Positions 8,457-18,291 are shown, numbered from the stretch's first letter. The stretch: 64,000 bases of DNA from Arcanobacterium pinnipediorum (GCF_023973165.1 NZ_CP099547.1:186001-250000); one strand, 5' to 3'. Numbers and translations: made by a program. Notes: generated by a model not told the origin, from the sequence alone.

Positions 8457-10115
8457 ATGGAGGCCCTCATAGTTGATGAACTGACGAAAATTCTCCCTAC
8501 GCAACGCCCTCAACCAGCTCAACTTTCCCGCACACGGTTCGCTAACGAACCATTCCAATTCCAGATCGCATGGAAAGAAACCCCACAAGGCATCACCCGG
8601 ATTGAAACAACCATCACTATCTGTGCTGGAGACTCAGCAATCGTGCAATGCGAAGAAGCCATGCTCGTTGGTGCCACCACCCCCTTTATCACTGGAGACG
8701 AAGACGGATATCTCGTCAGCGAACCAGCACTCGTGCCCGATGTACTGCGCCCACTTCGCGTCCAAAAAAGCGATAACGAAACGAAGCCAGTAACCTGGAC
8801 ATGCCAGGCTAATCAGCGCCATCAAGGCTGGAACAGTGTGTGGGTAAGTATCGAAAACCCGGGCAATCACATTGACGTGAGCGTTGGCGGAATACCACTG
8901 CCATCAATAACGATCACGACCATTCCTGCACTGCTGCCGCAACCCGATATTGTTAATACTCGCTGGTTCCACTGTGATTCCTTAGCCCATGTAGCACGAG
9001 TGCCGGTGTGGAGCGAAGCGCACTGGAAGATGATCGAAAACCATATGATCGCAGCTCGACGCATGCATATTAACTGCTTGCTGATGCCGTTATGGACCCC
9101 GCCACTTGATACCGCTCCCGGCCAGCAGCGTCTGCCCACCCAGCTATTAGAGATTACCCGTGACGATAACGGACAGTATTCATTTGATGGTACTCGCGCC
9201 ATACGATGGCTGAATTTGCTGAAAAAACACGGTTTTAGCGCCGTCGAAATCCCCCATATATTCACCCAGTGGGGAGCCAAAGCCTGCGCCCAGTTCTATA
9301 TTCGACAAGACGACGACGTTCGTCCCGCCTTCGGCTGGGACACCCCAGCTACCGATCCGGCATACCGCGAATTCCTCGAACAGCTCATAGCGTTCGTGCG
9401 CCAGTTCCTTGGTAAACACGTAGATCCGGACTCCGTGTACTTCCATATTTCAGACGAACCAGATGCAGACAACGTCGCGACCTACCTCGCGGCCCAAAAT
9501 CAAGTACGTGACCTCCTCGACGGTTGCCGTGTCATCGATGCCCTATCCGAAGTCACTTACCACGAACTGGTTGAAACCCCCGTCGTCGCCACCGATGCAA
9601 TTGCGACGTTCCGAGCCCACAATATTGAACCCGAGTGGGTGTATTACTGTATTTGCCAAGAAACCAACCTTGCCAATCAATTCATCGCCCAACGTCCCAA
9701 CCGGCACCGCCAACTCGGATTCCAGCTCTATAAAGCGCGCGCTCGCGGATTTTTACAGTGGGGATACAATTTCTACAACACTCAGCTATCTACCGGCTAT
9801 GTGGATCCCTTCTGGGAAAATGATGCCGGTGGCGGATTTATCTCCGGTGATCCCTTTATCGTCTACCCCGCACCGGAGGGCAAAGTGTGGGAAAGTATTC
9901 GCCACCGCATGGTTGGCGGCGGATTTGCAGATCTAGCCACCTGCCAATTCGCTGAAAAACTTATTGGACGTGACGGTGTACTTAAGATCATTGATCCAGA
10001 CGGCGATCTCGATTATGACACCGGTTGGGTGAGCGAACGGGAGTTGATTCGCCGTCGAGAAGAACTGAATTCAGCTATCAATGCCTCGCTTAATCAAGAA
10101 ACGAAGGAAGTATGA
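8457..10115 (+). CDS. GH123-like glycoside hydrolase (DUF4091 domain)
   Basis: About 552 residues from ATG 8457, chosen because GAGGAGG at 8444-8450 is ideally spaced; an upstream in-frame start at 8400 adds a non-conserved tail. The N-terminal ~150 residues are beta-rich. The middle forms a likely TIM barrel containing FHISDEP, with the Asp-Glu pair near 333-334. This pair is the catalytic signature of GH123 beta-N-acetylgalactosaminidases, where the Asp stabilises the substrate acetamido group and the Glu is the acid. The C-terminal FLQWGYNFYNTQ and DPFIVYPAPEGKVWESIRHRMV segments are typical of DUF4091. No signal peptide is seen, so it acts in the cytoplasm on imported oligosaccharide. Its stop overlaps the next gene's ATG (ATGA), so the two are translationally coupled. 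Substrate is inferred from family. Confidence 0.82.
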   Translation: MEALIVDELTKILPTQRPQPAQLSRTRFANEPFQFQIAWKETPQGITRIETTITICAGDSAIVQCEEAMLVGATTPFITGDEDGYLVSEPALVPDVLRPLRVQKSDNETKPVTWTCQANQRHQGWNSVWVSIENPGNHIDVSVGGIPLPSITITTIPALLPQPDIVNTRWFHCDSLAHVARVPVWSEAHWKMIENHMIAARRMHINCLLMPLWTPPLDTAPGQQRLPTQLLEITRDDNGQYSFDGTRAIRWLNLLKKHGFSAVEIPHIFTQWGAKACAQFYIRQDDDVRPAFGWDTPATDPAYREFLEQLIAFVRQFLGKHVDPDSVYFHISDEPDADNVATYLAAQNQVRDLLDGCRVIDALSEVTYHELVETPVVATDAIATFRAHNIEPEWVYYCICQETNLANQFIAQRPNRHRQLGFQLYKARARGFLQWGYNFYNTQLSTGYVDPFWENDAGGGFISGDPFIVYPAPEGKVWESIRHRMVGGGFADLATCQFAEKLIGRDGVLKIIDPDGDLDYDTGWVSERELIRRREELNSAINASLNQETKEV

Positions 10116-13100
10116 CTAAGCCCGCTTATATTGAAGAAGTCTCTGCTGCTACGGGTTCATTGATACCGGCTCGCACATGGCGTCCGGCAATCGAATATCG
10201 CCACCATATTTCACTCAATGGTCAATGGCAGTTTCGGCTCCACCCAACCGCCCAGATCGACGACTCTTCGCCGTGGGAAACAATTGAGTTGCCCTGCCAT
10301 TGGGTTTTCAGTTCCCAACGTGACGAGCACGGAAGGCTATTGTGGACTAGAGGCAAACCGATTTACACCAATCGGCACTATCCGTTCGCACTTAATCCGC
10401 CCCATATTCCACAAGATAACCCGACCGGCGAACACAGGCGTACCTTCGTCGTCACGGCCCAAGCCTTAGCAGATATTGCTGCCGGTGGCCGGGCCATCAT
10501 TCGTTTTCTCGGGGTTGAATCAGTTGCTCAAGTGCTTATCAACGATGTGGAGCTGGCAGTCTTGCGCGGGTCACGGCTCATGCATGAAGTTGATATTTCA
10601 AAAGCTGTTCATGAAGGCACCAATACGATTAGTGTAATCGTAAGTCAATGGTCGGCAATGAGCTACGTTGAAGATCAAGACCAGTGGTGGCTTGCCGGTA
10701 TTTTCCGCGATGTGGATTTCTATGTTGACTGTGCAGGCAGTTTCCGCGATGTTCGCCTCCACGGAGATTATGATCCAGAAACTAACACAGCAACACTACA
10801 TATTCGCGTCGAGTCTGACGAGGCCGCTTACACGTGCCGTATTGGTAACCACGAGCATGTGTTACGGGCAGGGCGCTGGGAGAGCGTCGTCGTCGAATCT
10901 GGCCTACCGTGGAGTCCAGATGCGCCGCACCTATATCCTCTCACGCTCACCAACAGCGCAGATACTCGCACGATCCGGGTTGGATTTCGGCGTATTGAAG
11001 TCTTTCATGGAGATCGGCCGCGCATTCTTCTCAATGGCAAAAAATTGGAACTGCGCGGAGTTAATCGTCACGAAACACACCCCGACAAGGGGCGTGCGTT
11101 TGATCCCGACCAGCTCCGGCGCGACTTGACCATGATGAAACGGCACAATATCAACGCCATCCGCACAGCACACTATCCGCACGATCCGCGGTTTTACGAT
11201 CTTGCCGACGAATTCGGTTTCTGGGTGGTGTGCGAAGTTGATTTAGAAACTCACGGATTTGTTTTCGGAGACTGGGTGGATAACCCAACCGATTCACCCC
11301 AATGGCGTGCAGTCTATGAAGATCGCGCCATGCGCACTATTGCCCGCGACTATAACCATCCCTCGATCATCTTCTGGTCCTTGGGCAATGAGTCTGGGTA
11401 TGGTGAAAATATGGCGCGTTCGGCGGCGCTAATTCGCCGTGAAGATCCTTCTCGCCCCATACATTACGAAGGTGACTATGATGGGCGCATTAGTGACGTC
11501 CACTCGCGCATGTATTTACCGATTGAGCAGATTCATGCGATCTGTTCTCCTGACGGTGATGTGCCGCTGAGCGATGTTGCTACCTGGGGTCATATTCGGC
11601 AATTTCCATTGCTGAACTGCGAATACGGCCATGCGATGGGTAACGGTCCGGGCGCTTTGGTTGACTATGACGAATGTATTGACCGATACGAACAGTATCA
11701 TGGTGGTTTCGTATGGGAGTGGCGCGATCATGGGTTGCGCACGTGGGACGAGGCCGAAGAATACTTTGGGTACGGTGGAGATTTTGGTGAGCGTACGCAC
11801 GACTCGAATTTTGTTATCGATGGTTTAGTGCGTTCTGATGGTGTTCCTTCCCCGGCTTTAGCTGAGCTCAAAGCGGTCTACACGCCAGTGAAATTAACAG
11901 CTAGAGCTGAACCAGGGCGGTTAATCGTCGATGTTCACAACCGGTTCCATGCCCAACGCTCTCGGATTGTGACCACCCATGTGTATGTGGATCAGACCTA
12001 TTTAGGTGTAGTAGACCACGATGTTGCTCCCGGAGAACGCGAAACGATTCTTTGGGAAAACAATGCGATTTCACCCGAGAGTGTGATCAATCTTGTCTCG
12101 CGCCGAAATTCGATTCCGATTCCAGGTAATTCGTGGGAAGAAGAAGGATGGGAGGTGAGCCGGACCCAGATCCGCCCAACGGTGAGTCCACTGCGCTATC
12201 CGCGCACCGAGGCAGTTGAGCGCGCAACCCAGCCACTGGTGCAGATCGAGGGGGAACAACTAATACGTGCCCTTGGCCTGCCTATCGACGATATTCGCCC
12301 TTCGCTGTGGCGGGCACCAACAGATAATGATGAATCTCGTGGATTTGGCTCCTTTAGTTTGGCAAGTCCAGCCAAGACCTTGGGCGCTGGCCTAGAAGGA
12401 GCGCCGTCGTCAGCAGATCTGTGGCGCGAGGCCGGCTTGGACAAGATGGTGTGCCACGAGTGGCATACCGAGTTTTCCGGCGACGAATATTTCGGGGAAT
12501 ATATCCGGGACGAAGTGTGGTCGAGCGATCAGTCACCGGCGCGCATCAATCTCACGTGGCGGTGGAGCTGGGGTATGTTCGACGACGAAGACCGAGTGCG
12601 GCTTGCAGTTGATGTGATGCCTTCAGCTGCCTGGAAAGGTTCTTGGCCACGCACCGGTATTCATTTCGCGATACCGCGCCCCCACAACGTTTCATGGGTT
12701 GGGTATGGGCCAGGAGAAGCATATTCAGATTCTCGCCAAGCGGTCACTTTAGGACGCTTTGCGGCCCATCCGCGTGATTTAGAGTTTGAGTATTCGGTAC
12801 CCCAAGAAAACGGGACTCGAATTGGTATGCGGGAGTTGACATTAGCGTATGACTCGTTCGGGATCAACATTCAGGCCCAACCCCATATCAGCTTGCCGGA
12901 ATATTCTGACCACTATCCATCGTTTAGCTTCCACGAGCACGATGAGTTTGAGCTAACGAAAGCTCGCCATCCGTATGAGCTGGCACAAAACGACGGATTC
13001 TGGCATCTTTATATTGACGGCGGGCAACATGGTTTAGGTTCGAGAACTTGCGGTCCAGATGTTTATCCGCCCCATGCGTGGACGCCACGAGCTATCAGTA

Positions 13101-13150
13101 TCGCAGTGACTATGAAGCGCATGCCAAACGGCTCCCTACCAACTATCTAG
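10112..13150 (+). CDS. GH2 beta-galactosidase (LacZ type)
   Basis: 1012 residues, close to the usual ~1000-residue LacZ length. The GH2 architecture is in order: sugar-binding jelly roll, two immunoglobulin-like domains, the TIM barrel, then the C-terminal beta-sandwich. Visible signatures are the GH2 motif in the NRHETHPDKGRAFD region, the acid/base Glu in SLGNESGYG (Glu427), the nucleophile Glu in NCEYGHAMGN (Glu504), and YGGDFGERTHDSNFVIDG. It hydrolyses terminal beta-galactosides. There is no signal peptide, so it is cytoplasmic. The coupling with the GH123-like enzyme suggests joint degradation of an imported glycan carrying Gal and GalNAc residues, as found in mucin or glycosphingolipids; that substrate is inference. 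Confidence 0.93.
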   Translation: MTKPAYIEEVSAATGSLIPARTWRPAIEYRHHISLNGQWQFRLHPTAQIDDSSPWETIELPCHWVFSSQRDEHGRLLWTRGKPIYTNRHYPFALNPPHIPQDNPTGEHRRTFVVTAQALADIAAGGRAIIRFLGVESVAQVLINDVELAVLRGSRLMHEVDISKAVHEGTNTISVIVSQWSAMSYVEDQDQWWLAGIFRDVDFYVDCAGSFRDVRLHGDYDPETNTATLHIRVESDEAAYTCRIGNHEHVLRAGRWESVVVESGLPWSPDAPHLYPLTLTNSADTRTIRVGFRRIEVFHGDRPRILLNGKKLELRGVNRHETHPDKGRAFDPDQLRRDLTMMKRHNINAIRTAHYPHDPRFYDLADEFGFWVVCEVDLETHGFVFGDWVDNPTDSPQWRAVYEDRAMRTIARDYNHPSIIFWSLGNESGYGENMARSAALIRREDPSRPIHYEGDYDGRISDVHSRMYLPIEQIHAICSPDGDVPLSDVATWGHIRQFPLLNCEYGHAMGNGPGALVDYDECIDRYEQYHGGFVWEWRDHGLRTWDEAEEYFGYGGDFGERTHDSNFVIDGLVRSDGVPSPALAELKAVYTPVKLTARAEPGRLIVDVHNRFHAQRSRIVTTHVYVDQTYLGVVDHDVAPGERETILWENNAISPESVINLVSRRNSIPIPGNSWEEEGWEVSRTQIRPTVSPLRYPRTEAVERATQPLVQIEGEQLIRALGLPIDDIRPSLWRAPTDNDESRGFGSFSLASPAKTLGAGLEGAPSSADLWREAGLDKMVCHEWHTEFSGDEYFGEYIRDEVWSSDQSPARINLTWRWSWGMFDDEDRVRLAVDVMPSAAWKGSWPRTGIHFAIPRPHNVSWVGYGPGEAYSDSRQAVTLGRFAAHPRDLEFEYSVPQENGTRIGMRELTLAYDSFGINIQAQPHISLPEYSDHYPSFSFHEHDEFELTKARHPYELAQNDGFWHLYIDGGQHGLGSRTCGPDVYPPHAWTPRAISIAVTMKRMPNGSLPTI

Positions 13151-13406
13151 TTAATGCCCTACCGGGGAAAGTGAAGGAGGAATTTTTAACCAAAGATCTA
13201 GCGAAACTACAAGCCGCGGTATTATCGGCCGCAAGCGTTCTTCGTCGTCGCAGAAAACCTGTCCCATAGAACGAAAACGCACCTTATTAATAGCCGGATT
13301 TGATGGAAAATAATAATAATTTGTGCTACCGGATTCACTTTTGTGCAATCAGCGGTATAGTGTAATCGCAATCATTTTAGTCATCATGGACTCAAAGGAG
13401 AGAATT
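13151..13406 (+). promoter_or_regulatory. Leader of the sugar ABC transporter genes
   Basis: A 256-base gap. The right half is AT-rich and contains a promoter candidate, TTCACT at 13334-13339 and TATAGT at 13356-13361 (16-base spacer), suggesting the ABC genes have their own promoter. AAAGGAG near 13394-13400 is the RBS of the binding protein. No gene is supported; a short reading frame here is an out-of-frame tail of the GH2 gene. Confidence 0.4.
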
Positions 13407-14732
13407 ATGACAACATTGTCGCATCGCAGCAAGGTTGCTGCGATTTTGGCAACTGTTTCACTGGCAACCGCAGGTTTAGCTGGTTGTTCGTCGGACGAAG
13501 AAAAGAAGGCAACACCTGAAGAAACTGAACCAAAGGCAGGAATCGAACTCGAATACGTTCACCGTCTGCCCGATGGTGAAGGTATGGTCAAGGTTCAAGA
13601 GATTGTAGATCGGTGGAATAAAGAACATCCCGATGTTATGGTCAAGGCAACCAAATTCGATGGTAAGGCTGCGGATCTATTCCAAAAGCTCCAAAAGGAT
13701 GTTGCAACCGATACCGCTCCATGTTTGGCACAGCTTGGCTACTCCGAAGTACCAGAAGCCTTTGTTAAGGGCATGGTCGAAGACGTCACCAAGCAGGCCG
13801 AAAAGTACAAGGACAACTTCTCTGGCGCCTATGGCCAGATGGGTGCAGGTGGAAAGATCGTCGGTCTTCCACAAGATACTGGCCCACTTGTCTACTTCTA
13901 TGACAAGGCAGAATTCGACGCACTTGGCTTAACGGTTCCAACAACACTCGATGAGTTGAAGGCAACCGCAATGAAGGCGGCAGAACAAGGCAAGTTCATT
14001 TTGAACTTCGAGCCAGATGAGGCCGCTCACTGGCTTTCCGCACAAGCCGCTGCAGTAGGTGAGCCATGGTACTCCACCGAAGGTGATAAGTGGAAGATCA
14101 ACGTTGAGAACAAGGGTTCGGAAGTTGTTGCAGCCTTCTGGCAAGAACTCATCGATGCTCAGGCAGTAGGCACAATCAACCGCTGGGACGATGCATACAC
14201 CAAGGCTCTCACCGACAAGAAGATCATCGGTAACATTGGTGCTGCATGGGAAGCTGGCTTTATGCTTGACCCAGTTGTTCCAGAAGATACTGAAGGAACT
14301 TGGCGCGTAGCATTGTTGCCAGATTTCGGTGACGGCGTCAAGACCGGTCCAGACGGCGGCTCCGGCGTTGCTGTGATGAAGGGCTGCAAGCACATTGACG
14401 AGGCAATGGAGTTCAACAACTGGTTCAACACCCAGACTGAAGATCTCGCAACACAAGGCCTAGTTGTTGCAGCCAAGGGCGAGGTCACTACTCCAGAAAA
14501 GATCAAGCGTCAGTTCGGTGGCCAGGACGTGTTCACTGAGCTCGCTAAGGCAAACGATAGCCTAAACCCTGACTTCCAGTATATTCCAGGATTCTCTGCA
14601 GTAGGACAAAAGATGGTAGACACTGCAGCAAACGTTATTGATTCCAAGGGCAAGATCGCCGATATTTTCGCGGCAGCTCAAGAAGAATCAGTCAACACGT
14701 TGAAGAATCTTAAGCTACCTGTTGCCGAATAA
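13407..14732 (+). CDS. Sugar ABC transporter substrate-binding lipoprotein
   Basis: 441 residues from ATG 13407, with AAAGGAG just upstream; a longer frame from 13323 lacks an RBS and would spoil the signal peptide. The lipoprotein signal peptide ends in the lipobox LAGC, with the modified Cys at residue 27, followed by an acidic linker. The body has the extracellular solute-binding protein family 1 (MalE/UgpB-like) pattern, with GLPQDTGPLVYFYDKAEFDALGL, GNIGAAWEAG and the GPDGGSGVAVMKGC hinge region. It would capture oligosaccharide outside the membrane and deliver it to the two permeases that follow. The neighbouring glycosidases suggest a galactose- or GalNAc-containing ligand. Confidence 0.93.
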   Translation: MTTLSHRSKVAAILATVSLATAGLAGCSSDEEKKATPEETEPKAGIELEYVHRLPDGEGMVKVQEIVDRWNKEHPDVMVKATKFDGKAADLFQKLQKDVATDTAPCLAQLGYSEVPEAFVKGMVEDVTKQAEKYKDNFSGAYGQMGAGGKIVGLPQDTGPLVYFYDKAEFDALGLTVPTTLDELKATAMKAAEQGKFILNFEPDEAAHWLSAQAAAVGEPWYSTEGDKWKINVENKGSEVVAAFWQELIDAQAVGTINRWDDAYTKALTDKKIIGNIGAAWEAGFMLDPVVPEDTEGTWRVALLPDFGDGVKTGPDGGSGVAVMKGCKHIDEAMEFNNWFNTQTEDLATQGLVVAAKGEVTTPEKIKRQFGGQDVFTELAKANDSLNPDFQYIPGFSAVGQKMVDTAANVIDSKGKIADIFAAAQEESVNTLKNLKLPVAE

Positions 14733-14798
14733 TAGGTGATCCGCCGTCGGAAGAGACGTTATTGGATGAAAACTACGAGGAATATATAAAGGCAAACT

Positions 14799-15749
14799 AT
14801 GACTAGCACACTAGAAATTGATAGCTCGCGCAAACGAAGTAGACGTACTCGAGAGCTTCATGAAGCCCGAACCGGCTGGATCTTTATGCTCCCATTTGTT
14901 CTCGGCTTTACCTTAGTTTTTCTACTCCCCATCGGGGCATCAATATATTCGTCATTCTTCCAAGACGTCTCTGACGGCGGCGGACTCTACGGCGGAAGCG
15001 AGCTCATAAGTGAGTTCGTTGGGTTAGATAATTACTACAACACTGTTGCTAACGAGCGATTCTGGCTCGGAATTATGCGAGTAGTTCTCTACACTCTCAT
15101 CCAAGTTCCGGTCATGATCTTCCTCGGTTTGGCACTTGCTCTTGTTCTAGATTCACTTTTAGTCCGGCACGTAACCGTCTACCGCCTTGGCTACTTTTTG
15201 CCGTTCGCTATCCCAGGTATCGTCGCTGCGATCATCTGGCTCTACATCTACACTCCAGAAATATCGCCGCTGATTGCTATTTTGAACAGTCTGGGTTTGG
15301 ATGTGGATCTGATGAGCAAGAACCTGATCTTCTTCTCGATGGCGAATATGACGACGTGGACCTACACCGGCTACAACATGCTGATCTTCCTTGCAGCCTT
15401 GCAGGCGATTCCTACCGAGCTGGAAGAAGCCGCCCGCCTCGATGGAGCTACTGGGTTCCAGATTGTCACAAAGGTGAAGGTTCCTATGGTTCGTGGGGCA
15501 GTGCTCTTGTCAGTCCTGCTATCGATCGTTGGAACGATCCAACTCTTCAACGAGCCAGCTGTTTTGTCTACCGTGAATCGGTGGATGGGTGCTGACTACA
15601 CGCCGATGATGATGGCGTATAACACGATGATTGGGCAGATCACCCCATCTGGCGATGGCCCAGCAGCTGCGACGTCGATTGTGATGGCAGTAATTGCGGG
15701 TTCACTAGCTGTTGGATATGCCTTGATTGAGCGGAAGGTGAATGACTGA
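14799..15749 (+). CDS. Sugar ABC transporter permease, MalF type
   Basis: 316 residues with about six membrane helices. The first begins at WIFMLPFVLGFTLVFLLPIG, and the cytoplasmic EAA loop is clear (EEAARLDGATGFQIVTKVKVPM), which docks the ATPase. It belongs to the carbohydrate uptake (CUT1) permease family. The start ATG at 14799 follows AAAGG. The stop overlaps the start of the second permease (TGATG), a sign of coupled translation. It is the first of a permease pair that forms the membrane channel. Confidence 0.93.
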   Translation: MTSTLEIDSSRKRSRRTRELHEARTGWIFMLPFVLGFTLVFLLPIGASIYSSFFQDVSDGGGLYGGSELISEFVGLDNYYNTVANERFWLGIMRVVLYTLIQVPVMIFLGLALALVLDSLLVRHVTVYRLGYFLPFAIPGIVAAIIWLYIYTPEISPLIAILNSLGLDVDLMSKNLIFFSMANMTTWTYTGYNMLIFLAALQAIPTELEEAARLDGATGFQIVTKVKVPMVRGAVLLSVLLSIVGTIQLFNEPAVLSTVNRWMGADYTPMMMAYNTMIGQITPSGDGPAAATSIVMAVIAGSLAVGYALIERKVND

Positions 15750-16660
15750 TGCGAAAATTAACGAAACTAAAGCTCAGTGATGGCACAGAATACACTCCTT
15801 CGCGGGAAGGGATACCAGCACAATCCATTGCCCCGACTTCGGTGGCACGTTGGATTACGCGAGCTATCTTGCTCCTAGCGTTGGTCTACTTCCTCTTCCC
15901 GGTGTATTGGGTGATTGTGGCCGCCACGAAAACTAATTCTCAACTCGTTTCCACAAACGGATTATGGTTCGATAACATCAACTTGTTTGAAAACCACGAA
16001 ACCTTGATGGTGTGGACGCGCGGAATGTTTTGGCGATGGGTGCTCAATTCTTTGCTCTACTCTACAGTGGCGGGCATTGTGGGCACGTTAATCTCCGTCA
16101 TGGCCGGGTATGCTACTGCAAAGTTCAACTTCTCTGGCAAAGGCGTGGTTATGGGTGTGATCATGTCTGGTTTGTTAATGCCAGCTGCACTATTGACCAT
16201 CCCGCTATACATTATCTTCCATCACATAGGAATCACCAACACTATGTGGTCGATTATTATCCCGGCCTGTGTGAGCCCGTTTGGCGTATTCTTAGGCCGC
16301 GTTTATGCTCAAACCTCTGTGCCAACTGAACTGATTGAGGCGGCTCGAATTGATGGCGCTGGCGAAGCGCGAATCTTCTTTACCATGGTATTGCGGTTGT
16401 TGGCACCGGCTATGGTAACGATTTTCTTGTTCATCTTCGTTGGAACATGGAACAATTTCCTTTTGCCATTGATGATGGTGACTGCTGATGAAATTAAACC
16501 AGTCACTCTCGGTCTCTACGGCATGATGAGCTACTTCGCACCAGAAAAGGGAGCAGTAATGTTGGGTGCACTGCTTGGTGTTCTCCCACTGATCGTATTG
16601 TTCCTTGCGATGCAAAAGTATTGGCAATCAGGGCTTGCAGCTGGTTCTGTAAAGGGCTGA
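15749..16660 (+). CDS. Sugar ABC transporter permease, MalG type
   Basis: 303 residues. It has the second CUT1 permease layout: N-terminal cytoplasmic stretch, first helix at AILLALVYFLFPVYWVIVA, and an EAA loop IEAARIDGAGEARIFFTMVL. It pairs with the preceding permease. There is no ATP-binding protein after it; a strong terminator follows at 16675-16720. The importer must therefore use an ATPase encoded elsewhere, as with the shared MsiK-type ATPases known in actinobacteria. That last point is inference. Confidence 0.93.
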   Translation: MRKLTKLKLSDGTEYTPSREGIPAQSIAPTSVARWITRAILLLALVYFLFPVYWVIVAATKTNSQLVSTNGLWFDNINLFENHETLMVWTRGMFWRWVLNSLLYSTVAGIVGTLISVMAGYATAKFNFSGKGVVMGVIMSGLLMPAALLTIPLYIIFHHIGITNTMWSIIIPACVSPFGVFLGRVYAQTSVPTELIEAARIDGAGEARIFFTMVLRLLAPAMVTIFLFIFVGTWNNFLLPLMMVTADEIKPVTLGLYGMMSYFAPEKGAVMLGALLGVLPLIVLFLAMQKYWQSGLAAGSVKG

Positions 16661-16674
16661 TTGTTTGAAACCTA

Positions 16675-16720
16675 AAGTGGTGGCCACGAACTAATGTTCG
16701 TGGCCACCACTTATGTTTTT
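16675..16720 (+). terminator. Intrinsic terminator of the sugar transporter operon
   Basis: A perfect 17-bp stem (16675-16691 with 16696-16712), 4-base loop TAAT, then a T-run at 16716-16720. It lies 14 bases after the MalG-type stop. Confidence 0.9.
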
Positions 16721-16806
16721 ATCTAACGCATGGCTGTTTTAACCTCGCGCACAGCTGTTGTAGCCTTCACGCTTGTGTGCGCGTCTAGCCTCACCGTTGA
16801 TCGCCG

Positions 16807-17280
16807 TTAGTTTTCATCGTCGATAGAATCTAGGATATAGTTTCCAACCCCGGTAGCGATTCCAGCTATTATCGCGAACTGCGAATGAGCGAACCGCTTG
16901 CCCTCCGCTCGACGTCGTTCGCCTCGGCGGAAGATTGCTCGTTCTGCACGCAACGAAAGGACAAGCGATCCGCAGACGAGAAGCCCGGCACCGATGAGTA
17001 GCGGTAGTGGAGCGCGCAGTAGATCCATCTTCGTATCGGTAGCTACAGCATCGTTGTCGAGTTCGACGTCGGTAACGTCATGATCGGCATCAGTTTCGAT
17101 AGGGGTGTTTAATATGTGAAGGGTTTCGTTGAGTAAATATGCGTTCGGTAATGCAAAGCTTGCCGATTTGACGAAAAATCGCGCGGTGCGGGAACGGATT
17201 ACGTCAGGGCAAGCGTAGTAGATGGCGATTGAGCTTCCGAAAGCAGCTGATTCGAGGAGACGTTTTTTAGAGTAGTTCAT
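16807..17280 (-). CDS. Hypothetical membrane protein
   Basis: About 157 residues from ATG 17280, which overlaps the 3' end of the upstream lipoprotein gene; an alternative ATG lies at 17301. It has an N-terminal hydrophobic stretch (SAAFGSSIAIYYACP), an acidic central loop (many Asp between residues ~65 and 85), a strong membrane helix (PLPLLIGAGLLVCGSLVLSL), a basic segment RRGERRRAEGKR and a final hydrophobic part. I do not recognise a family. Its overlap with the LppM-like lipoprotein gene suggests co-expression, so it may act with that lipoprotein at the membrane. Confidence 0.7.
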   Translation of the reverse strand: MNYSKKRLLESAAFGSSIAIYYACPDVIRSRTARFFVKSASFALPNAYLLNETLHILNTPIETDADHDVTDVELDNDAVATDTKMDLLRAPLPLLIGAGLLVCGSLVLSLRAERAIFRRGERRRAEGKRFAHSQFAIIAGIATGVGNYILDSIDDEN

Positions 17281-18190
17281 GGTCGGTGGAGTCCTTTTCA
17301 TCTTGGTGGGTTATAGGGGATGGGATTCGAGTGGGTGCCGGTGGCTGTGCCAAGGTCTGTGCCGGTGGTTGTGTAGCGCCGCTGGTGCTAGACGAACCAG
17401 AATCAGCAGGCGCCGGTGGAGCAAAATTAACTCCGTATCCATACGCAGGTAGTTCATGTGGATCTGAACCGGGATCGGCCTTGCGAACAATGAGGAAAAC
17501 GAACAATCCGATGCCGCCCGCCAGAGCGAAAGCGATTGCGATCCACACCCAAAGAGCTAAGCCGGTTGCGTTGCTGGGGGCAAGCAAGTTAGAAAAGTCA
17601 GCTGTGCCATGCTTTGCCCCTTCCACGTAGATGCCGTTCTCAAGGATATATGTGATGTCGGTGTAGATTGCACGATTGGCGTCAATCATGCCGCCATCAG
17701 CTTGGGATATAGGACCAGGGGTCGCGATCACTAATTTTACGTCGAGTAGATTAAGGAGAAGGCTTAAGCCTTCCGGGGCACCCTCAGCGTCATCGATACG
17801 TCCATCGATAATGAAGCTAGAGGAAGTTTCTTGAATAAATCTCCCATCGACAACTGAATCCGGTGTTTCAAAATCGGCGCGGCAAGCAAGACCTTGATCA
17901 GATGGAATCTCGGTGATCGTCAGGTAATCGAGAAGAAGATCGAATGCCACCGGAGGGATGTTTGATGCCTGCGGATCATTTTGTAGTTCTTCGAGGCTAA
18001 GAGCCATGAGATCTTCACATGAGGTAATATTATCTCCGGCTAATAAGCCCAACGAGTCATGAAATTCCACCGATACTGTGGCATGGCCGTCTTCATGAAG
18101 TCCCGCACCGGCACTCAGTTCACAGGCGCTTAATCCAAGTAGCGCGACGAATATTAAGCCAAAAACCTTCAGGTGATGCGCTAACTTCAT
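17267..18190 (-). CDS. LppM-like lipoprotein with C-terminal membrane anchor
   Basis: About 307 residues from ATG 18190, selected because TAGGAGC precedes it; the longer frame from 18232 would bury the signal. The lipobox LSAC places the lipidated Cys near residue 22. The mature N-terminus (ELSAGAGLHEDGHATVSVEFHD) matches the LppM/DUF3153 pattern known from mycobacterial LppM. A membrane helix (LALWVWIAIAFALAGGIGLFVFLIV) follows near residue ~230, then a Pro/Ser/Thr-rich tail. LppM family members are envelope proteins linked to host interaction in mycobacteria; the role here is unknown. It is paralogous to the next gene (18327-19286). Confidence 0.82.
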   Translation of the reverse strand: MKLAHHLKVFGLIFVALLGLSACELSAGAGLHEDGHATVSVEFHDSLGLLAGDNITSCEDLMALSLEELQNDPQASNIPPVAFDLLLDYLTITEIPSDQGLACRADFETPDSVVDGRFIQETSSSFIIDGRIDDAEGAPEGLSLLLNLLDVKLVIATPGPISQADGGMIDANRAIYTDITYILENGIYVEGAKHGTADFSNLLAPSNATGLALWVWIAIAFALAGGIGLFVFLIVRKADPGSDPHELPAYGYGVNFAPPAPADSGSSSTSGATQPPAQTLAQPPAPTRIPSPITHQDEKDSTDHELL

Positions 18191-18255
18191 GGACGAGCTC
18201 CTATGGTGGATGGTAAAACTGCTTTCGATCAAGTTTATCGTGAAATGGTAAGCAG

Positions 18256-18291
18256 TTGGCGAGGCAACTACATTAGTAGTTGCCTCGCCAA
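18256..18291 (-). terminator. Hairpin between the two LppM-like genes
   Basis: A perfect 16-bp stem (18256-18271 with 18276-18291) and 4-base loop ATTA, placed after the stop of the 18327-19286 gene on the minus strand and before the start of its paralog. The T-run is weak. It suggests the two paralogs are transcribed separately or at different levels. Confidence 0.7.

Noticed and set aside
13048..13269. 73-codon frame after the beta-galactosidase gene
   Set aside because: Out of frame with the GH2 tail for most of its length and lacks an RBS.
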